Part shown: positions 1 to 12,400 of the stretch, piece after piece
Layout: the number at the start of each line of letters is the position of its first letter
Position numbering within the stretch: position 1 is the first letter of the stretch
Source: Populus alba
Taxonomy: Eukaryota; Streptophyta; Magnoliopsida; Malpighiales; Salicaceae
Direction: 5' to 3'
Length of the DNA stretch: 64,000 bases
Assembly: GCF_005239225.2 (NCBI RefSeq)
Contig: NC_133297.1
Coordinates: forward strand, 15,302,147-15,366,146
Program-made: the position numbers and the translations under genes
The notes under the pieces: generated by a model
Told to the model about the DNA's origin: nothing
The model's database searches: none
The model's input: only the letters and a program-made list of their open reading frames with translations

Positions 1-470
1 GAGTAAATGGTGTGTCTGAGTGATGATGGTGGTGGACTCCTTGTGAGTAAATTGCAGTTCTAAAAAGAAATAAACATCAGCAAGATCCTTCATGTGAAAT
101 ACGGTAGAAAGGTGAGAGATAAATTTACTGGTATGTGAATTCGAGCTGTTGTTATAAGGATACCATCGAAATAAATTAAAATTAAGAGAACCTTGACGAT
201 GATAAAAACAAGGATTGATCATGGGGAGGACATTTGAAAACCCATTTGCTGATTATATACAGTTGCTGAACTTCATGTACCAAGCTCAATGTGCTTGTTT
301 TAATCTGTAGAGAGCTTTATAAAGGAAGTGAGTGTCCTTGTTCTTATGGTTGGTTGCAAGATCAGCAACAAAACAAGCAGGTCTAGGTGTCTTGAAGAGA
401 AAAAAGGCTTTGGTCTTAAGTATGCTCATTTAAGTCTCTGTGATCATGCATGGAGTTCTGCAAGAAAAAA
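1..470 (-). pseudogene. Ty1/Copia reverse transcriptase relic
   Basis: Decayed pol fragment of a Copia retrotransposon that runs off the left edge. Read on the minus strand, about 335-265 gives LYKALYRLKQAH-stop-AWYMKFS, the mutated form of the Copia signature LYGLKQAPRAWY. About 150-30 gives SHLSTVFHMKDLADVYFFLE, matching the conserved MKDLGDLxYFLG block that follows the YVDD motif. The YVDD segment between them is shifted and unreadable in one frame. Several stops and frameshifts show that it is dead. No LTR is visible. Farther upstream (about 560-430) the minus strand reads DASEFRSL and MHDHRDL, which resemble the RNase H-proximal part of Copia pol; in an intact element that lies downstream of the RT, so the relic may be rearranged. 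Confidence 0.75.
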
Positions 471-479
471 AATGGTGAG

Positions 480-1300
480 ATAGGCTCAATCTCTAAAGAG
501 CGAAATTCTGATGCATCCTAAATAGTAGTTAAAGGATCCTGACATGGTTGAGATTGAGCCATAGTAGAACTAGGAGCAAGATCAGTAGGATTAAAGTTTT
601 GAACAGTAGTAGATCGATGGAGGATGCAAATGGTGAACAGTAATCTGGTGAGACATGTGAAGTGCACGCACTTTGAAGGAGTGGAAATCAGATCTAATAG
701 AGCTTGTAAACATATGAAGAATGTGAGTTCATTAATCGATGCCTTTTCTGATGATTAGAGCATCCCAAGAGCACGCACCATATGGATTTATACTCCAACT
801 TTGACTTGCCAAAAGGTGGAAGACATGGATAACATGCACAAGCAAAAACTTGCAGAAAAGTATAAGATGGAGGAGACCTAAAAACAAGCTTGTAAGGTGA
901 TTGTGATCAAGATTGTGAATAAGCAGTCGATTAATATGGTTTTTACAATATGTCGATGTTTTTACAATATGGTTCTTGGGAAGAAACCCCCAAGGATAAA
1001 ACTGAAAGTAACAATTATTATCCTTTCGTAGATTAAGAGGCAAATATTAATTTCTTTTTAATGTTAAGGACACAAATTAAGAACATGATGCTCAGCTAGT
1101 AGCAGTGTGATGAACTTGTTCAGTATATAGCAGATGGTTGGATCTATTTTTATTTGGAATCTGGATTCAACTAGTGTCAAAACTCAGACTGAGAGCACAC
1201 AATACCAGAAAACGAGTAATGATTACTTGTTCTTCCTTGAACTTGTTATCATCTTTATTCATCACAGTTGACATGGATAGTGAAAGATACACTGAAACTT
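480..1300. other. Gene-free stretch beside the Copia relic
   Basis: I recognise no gene here. A minus-strand open frame of 103 codons (732-1043) has no recognisable domain and is probably more degenerate retroelement sequence. Confidence 0.4.
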
Positions 1301-1322
1301 AAGTTGCTACTAGGAGCAGGAA

Positions 1323-1899
1323 TTAGCAATGGTAACGACAGACACAAGTGTCATTTGGCTTTTGGAAAAAGAAGCAATATCCATAAGCGCCGGCACCGTA
1401 CTTGGCCACGCATCCACTGTTGCATTCATCTTTTTGGCAGCCACCTCCATGCAATGGTTTCTCACATTGGGCATCAGCATTCGCCACCATCTTTTCGCTG
1501 CCTGCACGCAGTAAGTGATAATCAAGTCAGTGAAATAATCTTTACATAACCTTTATGTAATCAAGTCCACTACTTGCACGTTTTGGTAACAGAGACTGTA
1601 TTATAAATTTAGGTTTTTAATCTTCAAGCATTTCCTGGAAAATAACCAAATTTTAAAACATGGGTGTGCAGGTTCTCTGTGAAACAACACCTCCACGTTT
1701 ATATCTAAGCACCCTAGATGCGTGGATGTCGAACAGTTTTTATTGATTTCATACTTTTTTCTGCAAATAATCTGTTATCTACCTCATGAGCGCTGATAAA
1801 CAAAACAGCATAGGGTAGAAGTAGCATTTTACCAGAAGTGATAAAGAGAACAAGAAAAAGGAGGATGGCGAAAACTGAAAGGTTCTTCCTGGCTTCCAT
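1323..1899 (-). CDS. Defensin-like cysteine-rich secreted peptide, two exons
   Basis: Exon 1 (1899-1833) encodes a 22-residue start, MEARKNLSVFAILLFLVLFI plus TS, which is a clear signal peptide. The donor G|GTAAAA lies at 1832-1831 and the acceptor TGCAG ends at 1502. Exon 2 (1501-1323) joins in phase 1 and ends with TAA at 1325-1323. The joined product is 81 residues. The mature part holds eight cysteines in the order C-x8-C-x4-C-x3-C-x11-C-x9-C-x1-C-x3-C. The GGxC start, the GxC (GYC) and the final CxCxxxC fit plant DEFL/LCR defensin-like peptides, which fold as a disulphide-stabilised alpha-beta unit. Such peptides are secreted and act in defence or in cell-cell signalling, for example in pollen-pistil contact; which applies here cannot be told. 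A signal-peptide exon followed by a Cys-domain exon is the usual DEFL layout. A TATA box lies about 100 bp upstream of the ATG. Confidence 0.82.
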
Positions 1900-1997
1900 A
1901 TTTCTTTATGCTAAAGTGTATCCAACAAGAAGCTGGCAGAGATGGCGGTGATATAGACGCTGCTTGTGATTAATTGAGTGTAGGGCGTGTTTGCCCG

Positions 1998-2005
1998 TAT
2001 TTATA
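1998..2005 (-). promoter_or_regulatory. TATA box of the defensin-like gene
   Basis: The minus strand reads TATAAATA here, about 100 bp upstream of the ATG at 1899. Position and sequence fit a plant core promoter. Confidence 0.6.
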
Positions 2006-2518
2006 AGGAGCATTTTTTGCCTGGATTTCTAAATTTCCTGATTTGCTCACCCTTTTTTTTTTAGAAATAATAATCAAAAGTAACCAGGTTTTAATTGTGT
2101 TACCATATTATATGATATTGTTATATATAATACCATAAAACGAAGATGCATGAATATATTTTTCTAATTAAGGACAACGAAGACGCATGTATGTACATGA
2201 TGTTTGTTGACAAGAGAACGATAAAGTCGTTCACTTGTATTTTATTAATATATTTTGTGATGGAAAAGATAAAAGCATTAAAAATATAAAATAATGTTTT
2301 GTTATTGTGTTCAGAAAATAGAAATAGAGATAGTAGAAACAAAAAAAGAAAATACAAAACAGGAGATAGATACATAATTTTGTAAAATAAAATGATTGTC
2401 TCTATATATATTTTGTTTGATTGATAGTGAACAAGATAAAATAAAATATAAAAAATTTATTTTATTCTTAATACAAGTTAATGGCAGACTTATATATTTT
2501 AAAAATAATTAGATATTA

Positions 2519-3830
2519 CTAGTCTAGGTGTCCGTGCTTCACTGCTTCACTGTAGATCTGAACTATTTTTTTTTGTGCAAAAAATAAAATTCAAGTGCCA
2601 TAAACATGTTTTTTTTTTTATATATATATATAAAAATATGCAACTCAGGTCATAGATCTGAATGGATTAAATACATTGGTTTTAACGGAAATAAGTTTCG
2701 AGACTCATCTAAGATTTCAAGTAGACAAAAAAAAAAATAGAAAATAACAATTGATGATCAAATTTAAAAAGAAAAGTAATTAGGATAACATGGGGAAAAA
2801 TATTTTTTTTCAAAAGATGACAAATAATGTAACTTAATTTATATCCCATTAAATATAGAAGAACGAAATATGGTAAAAAATGACATAAAAAAATCATTCT
2901 TGGTTAATCCAAGTTAAAATGACAAACTTGTAACCACGATAATTAAGGCTAAGTCAACTCATGATATCCTGTCAAATCCGCAATCTAGATCATAAGATTG
3001 AAATAATATAATAAAAAAATAAAAAAAGATTTTAAAGCTATTTAAATAAAAAACCATGTTAACTTTCCAAACTCATGACCCAGGGTATTAGACTCGAAAC
3101 ACCCAATTTGAAAAACAATGAAGTTCAATTTCCCATCAATCAAATATTGAATGATAAAATTGAAAAAAAAATGAATTTTATATTTGATTAAAGGGTGAAA
3201 TTGAAAAGATAAATCAATTTAGTAAAAGAATCCAAAAAAATCAAAAGAATGAGGATCAAAACTAACATAAAAAAATAAATCCAATGTTTTGAATGAAGGG
3301 TGAAATTGAAAAAAAAATATATTTTTTACAAAAGGGCCAAGAAAAACATTAGAGATCAAAATAATGAGGACCAAATTGAAAAATATAATACCATCAATTT
3401 GAATTGAAGGATAAAATTAAAAACCAATAAAACTTCTATAAAAGTGCCAAGGAAAAAATTAAAAATCAAAAGATACGGACTGAATTGGAGAATATAATAT
3501 TTGGTAAACTGGGATTAAAGGATGAAATTGAAAACAAGTAAAACTTCTACAAAAAAGCCATGATAAAAAATTAGAAATCAGAAGAATAAGGACTAAAGTT
3601 GAAATACCAATAACAATAAGAGTCTTACTGTAATTTTTAGAGGAGGAGAGAGAATAGAAGGAAACAAAAAAAAAGGTTCATTTGTAACAAATTGAAACAC
3701 TATCAGTGACATGTGTTGCACCAATAAAAAGAAAACAGACAGAGCTTCCAAATACACGATGAAAGGGCAATTTTGAAAGTCAGGACGCGCCTCATGCATC
3801 GCTCAAAGTGCGATGATGCCTCCCATGTGC
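2519..3830. repeat. Dispersed A-rich repeat with degenerate ~95-bp internal tandem units
   Basis: From about 3090 to 3600 a degenerate unit recurs: GATGAAATTGAAAA, then AAACTTCTATAAAAGTGCCAAG, then AATGAGGACCAAATTGAA. The same phrase order recurs at 13.5-14.3 kb and 56.9-57.4 kb. Each copy is preceded by a block about strict pairing of GTTAAC with CTCGxGTTATAAGATT and followed by a purine-rich then GC-rich end. The left border (2518-2560) reads, on the minus strand, a CACGG-containing stretch ending in CTAG before a T, as a Helitron 3' end might. The class is not established. Confidence 0.5.
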
Positions 3831-3839
3831 CTATATGGT

Positions 3840-5240
3840 GTTATACGCTTGTCCTTTTTTGTTTCTTTTATTTTATTATTTGGCCAAATAATAAATTTCC
3901 CTTTGTTTGATATGTTAATATCAAAAAAGCGTTTGGGAAAAGACAAAAACCTCTTGAGATCAATTTTAATTTTTTAACTTATAAGAACATTTTGGTCATT
4001 TCACTTTACTTTTGATTTTTATTTTATTTTTTTATTTGTCCAAATATGAAATTATCGTTCATCTTCCATGATAATAACAAAAAAACTATTTTGAAAGTAG
4101 CAAAATTGCCCCTTGATGTTAATATTCAATTTTGCTTTTCAGTCTTTTATTAGTGCTTTTGAAAGGGAAAACGACATCATTTGTCCATATCAATTTGGAA
4201 AGGCATGGAAATACCTTAATCCCTTAACAACGAGTTATAAGTTTCTTTTCGTGGAAGGGGCGAAGACATCATATACTATTCTAATGAATAGTGCCTTGAG
4301 TATGCATCTACAATATTTTTCCAACCAATTTTAACTTTTATTTTATTTTATTTTAGTTTACATTATGTGTTGAAACTAATAATAATGTAATGACCCTATT
4401 TTTCATAATTAAATCCAGTATTTTAGAACAAAGTCAATTTTCATTTCACTATATTATGTATATGTCAATTATTATATTAATTTTTTAAATAATATTATTC
4501 ATTACTTTTAACAATGTTAAAAAACTCCCTCATTTTATGATAAAATTTCTTCCATGGTTTTTTAATTTAAATCAATTTTTTTTCAATTAATTTTATTCAA
4601 TTCACAAAAAATAATTTACTCTAATTAATTCGTTTTTTTAATTTAATTGTTACAAATGATTAAATTGTATAAAATAATTTATATTTCTCATGATTTTCAG
4701 ATATCATAGAGAAAATTAAGTTAATTAAAATTAATGATTTGAATTGAAAGTAAGAATAGAAACTAAAATTATGAAATATCTAAAAGAAAATTTCTTAAAA
4801 ATTAACTTGTTTGTGCTGAAAATTATTGCTAAGATATTTTTGTCTCCATCTCCCAAGCAAATATATTTTTATCTTTCATGTCTCCACCTCTTTTATCTTG
4901 AAATAACAATCAAACATCACTTTAAAAACTTACATAAGGCAACATGCTCAAGTATAGATACATTTAAAGGGCACGGGTGGGAAATTGGTAAGAAATATTA
5001 AAGGGTCTTTCACATATTTGTACGTGGAAAACATTTTTTTATCAAGAAAATATTTTATTTCTTTAACAAAAAAAACTAAGAGGTGTAGGGATTTTAATAT
5101 GCAAACTATTGTATCCTCTTTTACATTTCATCAAGGAATCTCACAATGAATTGTTGTTTTTTTTTTTTTTTTTCATTTTGATCATCAATTTTTTTTTTTT
5201 TGTGATTTGATCCTTTTGTGGCTAAACTAAAGATCAATTG
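3840..5240. other. AT-rich intergenic sequence
   Basis: I see no gene. Open frames at 4113-4334 and 4744-5001 have low-complexity content and no recognisable domain. Confidence 0.5.
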
Positions 5241-5249
5241 CTACCCAGG

Positions 5250-5760
5250 GGATCATGGTGAAAAAAGTGGAGCAATTAGGTGGCTTTTTCAATACTAGAA
5301 TGAAAAATTAACTTTATTCTTCTTACTTTTCCATTGAGAGATTATCGGGTCCTTATAGTTTTTAAAAGTTCAAATTTGGTCTAATTTTTTTTTCATTCTT
5401 TAGTTTACGAGAGAAAAGAGAGAGTCACTAAATTCTTATTATATAGAGAAAATCTCGGCTTATAATGATTTCAACCACCAAAACGATTGATCTTACCATT
5501 AGAAGATCCCACTAGATGAGAGGAGTTTCAATTAGATGTTATTTCACATTGAAATTGCATGAGAAAGTAGATTTGACATTGAAAATTTTTTGGGTTTCGA
5601 GTTAATTTTTTATTTTTGGATTTATTATTTTAGTTATTTAAAGGTATAAACAAGTTCACTAGGTTTTTAGGCTGTTTGGGGTAAAAAAAAAATAGTTAAA
5701 AATAGTTTTTAGATGTTAAATACCCTTGACCTGATTTTTCAGCAACTTCATGGTCATCAA
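5250..5760 (+). repeat. Dispersed repeat family B, copy 1
   Basis: This stretch shares the phrase GATTTCAACCACCAAAA (about 5467) and the following 'GGGTTTCGAGTTAATTTT...GGTTTTTAGGCTGTTTG' arrangement with copies at 48.0-48.3 kb and 54.2-54.7 kb, and in inverted orientation at 54.9-55.4 and 58.6-59.5 kb. No coding capacity was found. Confidence 0.5.
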
Positions 5761-5769
5761 AATTTAGGT

Positions 5770-8700
5770 TACAAATAGCATGTCGTATAAAAATCTTAAG
5801 CCTAGCTGTACCAGGTCTTGGCTAGTAGGGCCTACATGTTTGTCCTATTGATTCTTTTTTTATTTTACTTAATCCATTTTTCCCCTTTAACTTAAGTTAA
5901 AACATTTCATCTTTTTTATTTAAAGGTCCATTTTCATTATTTAACTTAAAAATAATCCTTGTGGTATTTAATTTTTTAAAAAAATAAGCATGCTTTTGTT
6001 ATTTTAGTCTCACACACCTCGCTTGTTTGTTTTTTTTTTTTTTTAATGCATTTGGTTTTTTTAATGCATTTTTAGTCCTTTAAACTTTCTTTTATTTCAA
6101 TTCCACATGTCTATTCTATTTCTTTTTTCTTTTTCTTTTTCTTTGTTTTTAACTATTATTTGATACAAGAATGACATGCTTATACACACACACATTGTCA
6201 TTTAATTAAAAGAAAAACAATCTCATTGACGCAAACTTATTAAATTTGGTGTGGTGCATAACTCGAATTACTAGTTTAACAAATTAATTCAAGTTTACTT
6301 AAATTTTTTTTGTGTCTTGCTTTTAATTAAAAATTAATTTTTGTTAATTTACCCTTCAATATTAAATTAGTAGGAAATTGAGCTTCAAGATTTATTTTGA
6401 TTTGCTTTTTATGGGATATTACAATCTTATGATCTAAGTTGTAAGTTTGGATGATTAATCCAAATTGACTTGTGTCGATCCATTATGTCGTGTCTCAATA
6501 TTTTAAAAATAAATTTCATTTAATATGTTATTATTTTAATATTTTAAAAAGACTTTGTTGAATATGTGTTAAATTTTAAATTCATGATTAATTTTTTGTA
6601 AAAAAACACACACAAGGTAGCGATGTTTTAATTATTTTTTTGTATTAAAAAATAATAATCTGACACATTTAGTAAGTGTAGGCAAACATTCTAGTACTTG
6701 CCTGTGTTTTATGATACAATTGAAATAATTAAAAAGTTTAGCTGAAAAATCACTTTAAATTAAATAAAATTTGTAGGATGATAATACTTGCCTGTGTTTT
6801 ATGGCAGGATTGAAAAAAATAAAAAGTTAACTGAAAAATCACTTTAAATTAAATTAATTTTGTAGGATGATGATATTTGTCATATTGATCAATTTTTTAA
6901 TCACCAATAATATTTTACTTTTCTATTCGTAATTCCAATTTCAAAGAAAAAAAATTGGTGGAATTTGAATATTTCATTTTACTGTTGTATTATCTCATTT
7001 GAAGTGAGGTTTGTCGAATAATAAAAAAAATTAAGGGAAAATTTTAAGGAGCCTCCAATAATTTAAATTTTTTTTTTGTAATTTTAAAAATTTATATTTT
7101 ATATCCTCAATCAATTTAAAATTTTTAATAGAATAAAATTTCAAATAGAATAAAATTACTTTGCTTCTCTTATATATAATATATTACAAATTAAAGAAAA
7201 TAACAAAACACTCTCTCTCTCCCCCTACCCCCCCCCCTCCCTCCCACCAACACACACGACCTCATTTTCATAGTTCATCACTCTTCTCTCGTATTCCTAC
7301 ACTGGATTTCAATTTTGATTTCCCCATATGAATTTCAATCCTTCAATAATTTTAGGGTTAGGGTTTTTTCTCTTCGATAACTTCCTGTTTGTCATTTCTA
7401 ATGCGGATCCGGAACAAGGATACTGTCAGAATCGTGACTTCCATCTTCTGGCAAACCATAATTAAACGGTAGAGAATGCCTGCACGAAAGAATTTAGTGC
7501 AAATGGAAAATCAAAAGGAACAATCTAACAGAATCGAGCAATGCCCCTGCCATGATAGAGACCTTCGAGAACAATAGATTAAAAAAAAAAAGGTATTTCA
7601 ATTCACTTTTAAGATGTGAAAAACTTCATCAAACCACAAAACTTATTTTTAAATTTAGCGTTTGATCTATTGCTTTTTAATATATTGAAACTCTAAACCA
7701 TCTGCAGTAAAATCCATACACTTGGAGAAACCTGACAAGTCCCAAATCACCTACATCCACCATTGGATGGAGAAGTTTCAATGGCTTTCTCTCTCGGTCC
7801 CTTCTTTCTCGTGGCTCCCTTTCTATAAAGATAATAAAACTTGGGACTATACTGAAACTTTGTCAACATTTATATTTTTCAGGGGATGGATCACTGTTCA
7901 TATTGAACAGTGAAAAAACTCCTATATTTTAGTAGATTACTAGATTCTTGGTCGCAATTCGCAGCGGGTCAGTCCTAGGCTACGTAATGAATCATGAATA
8001 AACTTGGCAGATCAACCAAAAAGCTTCTTAAATAAACCTCGCCATTAATGGCCATGAATGCAAAGCAAGAAGCCAAATAAGCATGTATTAATACGGGAAA
8101 CGTGTTTTAACAAAAATAGTCAAAAGAAGGACAAAATCCACAACAAATGCAAGAGCTTAAGAGGGTTTTGACAACAAGATTTCAAGCTCAAAAGGCAAGA
8201 ACAGTGGCCATTAGATGGCAACATGTTTTCAGCTAACATAGATAGACTTGTTTGCGTAAGAGAGAGAAAGGAAAAAGGAAAATGGTTTCCAGAAAGCTAT
8301 TGTGCACATGCTTCGGACAAAGCAACAAAGACACTCTGCTTGCGCTACGCTGTGGTGCTTTTTAATTTTTTTAACCAGTCATTGCTCTAACAAAGAGTAA
8401 AACTAATAGAATTCCTTGGTTGCAATGCACCAGAATATGCTTATCTTGATGAAAACAAGCTCAATACCTACAAAAGGAGAAATGAATATATCAACAATGG
8501 GGGAAGACAAACATATGCGGACTCATCAATCACTATCTATCTCAACCATTGAATCCACCAAGGAAGATTGCTTTCTGAATTCATTTATCGCATACTTGAC
8601 TGTGTCTGTCAACATGTTCAACACTTACATGAACATGGGACATTTGCATTTATATGATTGTGAGAGAAATTTTTTTTTAAAAAAGTCAAGAATCAAGATG

Positions 8701-9190
8701 TCCTTGAGGACCATACACCACCAGCCATCCTTTTAGCAAATATTAACTCCATTTTCTATTTCCTAGATTTCATCATGACATTCCTTTAAGAGAAAGAAAA
8801 ATTAATATAATGCAATATGACAAAGGATTTGATCAATACCCGAGCTTCTACCTTACTCAAAACTGTTTAAAATGCTATGAGGTCAACACTTGATCCTTCC
8901 AGAATCTATACTCTTCTGTAATGAAAACCTTTCAAGGTTTCAAAGGCAAGCGCATCAACTTAATGCAAAGGGGAAGCAATAATAAGAGATAGAAAAACTA
9001 TAATTTAAAGTTTACTTCCATGAAGGACAATCGAACACCCTCTTTAAGCAAAGACATTGAACCATATTCTGATGCCATCAAGCTTATGGCCATGTTCATT
9101 AATTTACTCAAATTCTATAAAAGAACCTTGGTCTCCACAGGGCTTTAAAAAAAAACTAAAAGATATGATTGTTAATTGGTGCTTGTTAGT
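5770..9190. other. AT-rich intergenic sequence with a C/T-rich patch
   Basis: I see no supported gene. About 7208-7250 is a CT/C-rich low-complexity tract; AGGGTTAGGGTTTT at about 7352 is a telobox-like motif often seen near plant 5' ends, but no coding exon follows that I can recognise. A near-duplicate of about 40 bp (ATTCTGATxCCATCAA...CCATGTTCAT) occurs at about 9067 and 9197. Confidence 0.4.
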
Positions 9191-9229
9191 GAACCACATT
9201 CTGATACCATCAAACCTAAGACCATGTTC

Positions 9230-9457
9230 ATATTCTCAAATCCAATAAAACACTCAGAAGATCAAGTCTCAGTAAAGCTTTTATAACCTCTATCATTAAG
9301 AACTTAAAACAACACAACAAATAATTAGAGGTAAAAAAAGTGCCAAAGACTTTAAAGGCAACGTATATGATCAAGAACTATAGTATCAAACCGTCATCCA
9401 AACCTCAAGAGCGATATAATTTGAAGTTCCATAAGCTGTATGAAGCAGGCCATTATC
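9230..9457 (-). pseudogene. CIPK: CIPK (SnRK3) protein-kinase fragment, decayed
   Basis: After an acceptor-like GGCAG, the minus strand from 9457 to 9404 reads DNGLLHTAYGTSNYIALE. This is the activation segment of CIPK kinases (family form DGLLHTxCGTPNYVAPE), including the usual exon start just before DGLLHT. About 100 bp further on (near 9300-9270) it reads VLNDRGYKSFTET, matching the next CIPK block VLNDRGYDGxTAD before a stop. The catalytic APE is changed to ALE and the frame dies within each block. I could not find upstream exons with HRDLKPEN or the NAF/FISL domain nearby. CIPKs are calcium-signalling kinases activated by CBL proteins; this copy cannot make one. Confidence 0.5.
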
Positions 9458-9479
9458 CTGCCAAAAAATACCTGTTAGT

Positions 9480-12400
9480 GAAAAAGAATGCAAAGAAATG
9501 ATCCATAAATGGTATGAAAATATGCTCTATTACATGATAAAATCAATCTTTGGTGAATATTTGACTGCTTTAGAAGATGCTTTATAAAAAAAAATAAGCA
9601 AAGAAATAGATGTCTTTCTCTAAGAGCAACATAAAACATATAGCTGTAAAAAAAAGGAGGAAAAAAAAAACACAACAGAGGCTATGGTGAAACAACCACA
9701 AATAATAAAAGAAGAAACAACAAAAGCTTCAGCAAACACAGCAAAAGAAGTAATCAAGATTGTTTGCTCTAAGCAACAGAAAGAACCCTACAAACAACAA
9801 AAAAATTTGCAATGTAACATTTAACAGCAAAAAAGCATACTGATCTATTTCAACAAAATAACCTAGTTAGAGGCATCATAAGCAGCATCTTCAAACCAAT
9901 TATGAAAGAAATAAAAAACTAAATGCACAAACACAGACAAAATTTATCAAATATCTTTCCAAAAACCACTTGACATTCATGTCTTTTTCCAAGAGCAAAC
10001 TCTGACTCAGCAAAAGAATTAAATTTTCACAAAACAAAAAACATAAAACCCAACAAACATCTTAAAAAAAAGGCAAACACCTCTCGGGACTTTCATCGAT
10101 TCTTGCAATTCCAAAGGGAAGACTAGCCCTCCCACCAAGTATCTCGTGTCCCTTTTAGAAAAAACTAAAAATCAAAATTATTGGGGGGGGGGGGGATTTA
10201 CAGAACCCACTCACAATCCTCATCTTTTCCCTTGGAAGCCCTTTTTATGGGTATAAAACTGCTTAAAAAGTCATCAAAGAAAATCTATTCCCTAAGAAAA
10301 AAGTTTGAATTGATAAGAGAAATTCAATAATAAAAAACCAAACCATATATTCTCACAGTTGAAATAATAAGGTCATCTTAAAGACAGAGAATAAAAGAGC
10401 ACAAAACATGTCCGAATCTCTTAATCTGGAACTTAGCTACAAACCCAGAAAACATAACACCCAAACAAAAACCCAAGAAAAAATTAGAAAGCTAGCCTAA
10501 CACCAAAGCACATTTACTAGAAGAAGACGAAAATTGCAGCCCTAAAGTAGCAATATATGACAACAAACTATAAAATAAAAGTAGGAGAAATCTTAATTCA
10601 GTGAAGGGCCAAACTTTGGTCAACCTTTTTCTCCAGATAAGTAAAAACACGAGCAGAGAACTTAACAATTCTTTCAACAAATCAAACCCGATGCTCAATA
10701 TATCAAATCCTCCTAACAAAGAATTATTAAAATCTATAGGTTTTCATATATCAAATCAACACAACTTTTAACTTATTAAACACTACAGCTTAATAATCTA
10801 TTTTAACTCAATCAAAACAACCTTAAAAAAACAGCCCAGATCCATATTTAACTCAATAATCTATTTTAATCCAATCAAGACAATCTTAAAAAATTAACCC
10901 AGTTTTATATTTAACTCAACAACCTATAAATATACAAAACATACCATACCAGCTCTTATTTCATCTTGAGAATCTTAACTTTCACGTGTAGAAGCAGTTT
11001 CCAGGTTAGTGTCCAGAGAATCCCAAACAAAAGAGACTAAAATAGAAAGTGCTTGATCAATATAATATGCATTTCACCACAATAGGTCTTCACAAATTCT
11101 TTTTTTTTTTTCTTGCTCTCTCCTGATCTTTCTCCCTCCCTTGCAAGTTTAAGAAGACAAAAACTTGTTTCCATGTCTCTCTAAATCTCTGCCTCCCTCA
11201 ACCCTCTCTTCTATCTCTATAACCCTCCCTATCTCTTTCCAGACTTCTTTTTTTTCAAGCCTTTTAAACTTCCTCTCTTCGCCTTCTATCCCATCCTGGG
11301 TAGACATAAGTTTGGATGCCGTTATCTGTTTCCAGAAAAAAAAAAAAAAAAAAAAAAAGTTTGGTGATCTAAAAAGAAAATTTCAATAAAAAATATTAAA
11401 AATCATATGTGGATATTTTGCATGCAATTAAAGGGGGGGAAAACAATTAATCTAAGAAAATTATAATAGAAAAATAACAAAACATAAATTATATTTTCAT
11501 TGAATATTCATGATCATATTTAAAAAATTACATATTAAACTCATATATAATAATTAATGAAATGACTGCTAATATTACTAAAAAAAAAGCTATAACCTTA
11601 TTAAAAAAATATGAGAAAATTGAATAATATTTTATTCAAAACATAAGGAAAAAAAACTAAAAATATTAAGGAGTAATATTAAAAGAGGTTATGTTCCCGA
11701 GCTTGAAAGGATGGATCAACACATTTAATCCACTGTAAATAAGCATAGACTTCCTTATTCTAAAACGTAATTATAGTTGTTTTTAAAGTATTTTTTATAT
11801 TAAAATAATTGTTTTTATTTTTTAAAATTAATATATAAAAACAATCCAAAATACATAAAAAATTAATTTTTAATAAAAAAGATAAAATTGAATTGAATTT
11901 AAATAAAAAAATTAAATAAATATTTTTATTTGGAACTGTTTTAAGTATATTGATTTGAACTTTAAATAAAATTTAATTTATAAAAATAAATGTAAAAATA
12001 AATCACAAGGAAGACTTCTAATTTGCTACAATAATCTCTCTTGAACTTAACGTTGAAAACAATATTAAAAATAAAATCACATGTTAACATAAACTCTATT
12101 TTCAATGTCTCTATCATATACCTCTTTCTTTCATCCCAAAAAAACCTTTAGCAACACAGTATCATTTCTTTATTTGGCATCGATCATTATCAAGATACCC
12201 TTGGATGTGAGACTTTGTAACCCTTCAATCATGGAATATTTTTAAAGGGGTTCAATATTTTTAAAACTTTAAATTTGGTCCTCAAAACTTTAATTTTTCT
12301 AAATTAATACAATTAAATCTTCTCTTGTTAAACTAAGCAATAAACAAGCAATGGTTTTTTCATTAATACAGTAAGATCCTTATATTCAGGCTATCAAAAT

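Noticed and set aside
1268..1549. Plus-strand ORFs (93 and 61 codons) over the defensin exon
   Set aside because: Antisense shadows of the minus-strand Cys-rich exon, which alone gives a spliced protein of known type.
8416..8736. 106-codon ORF with an APEYA-like phrase in another frame
   Set aside because: No further kinase motifs follow; the similarity is too short.
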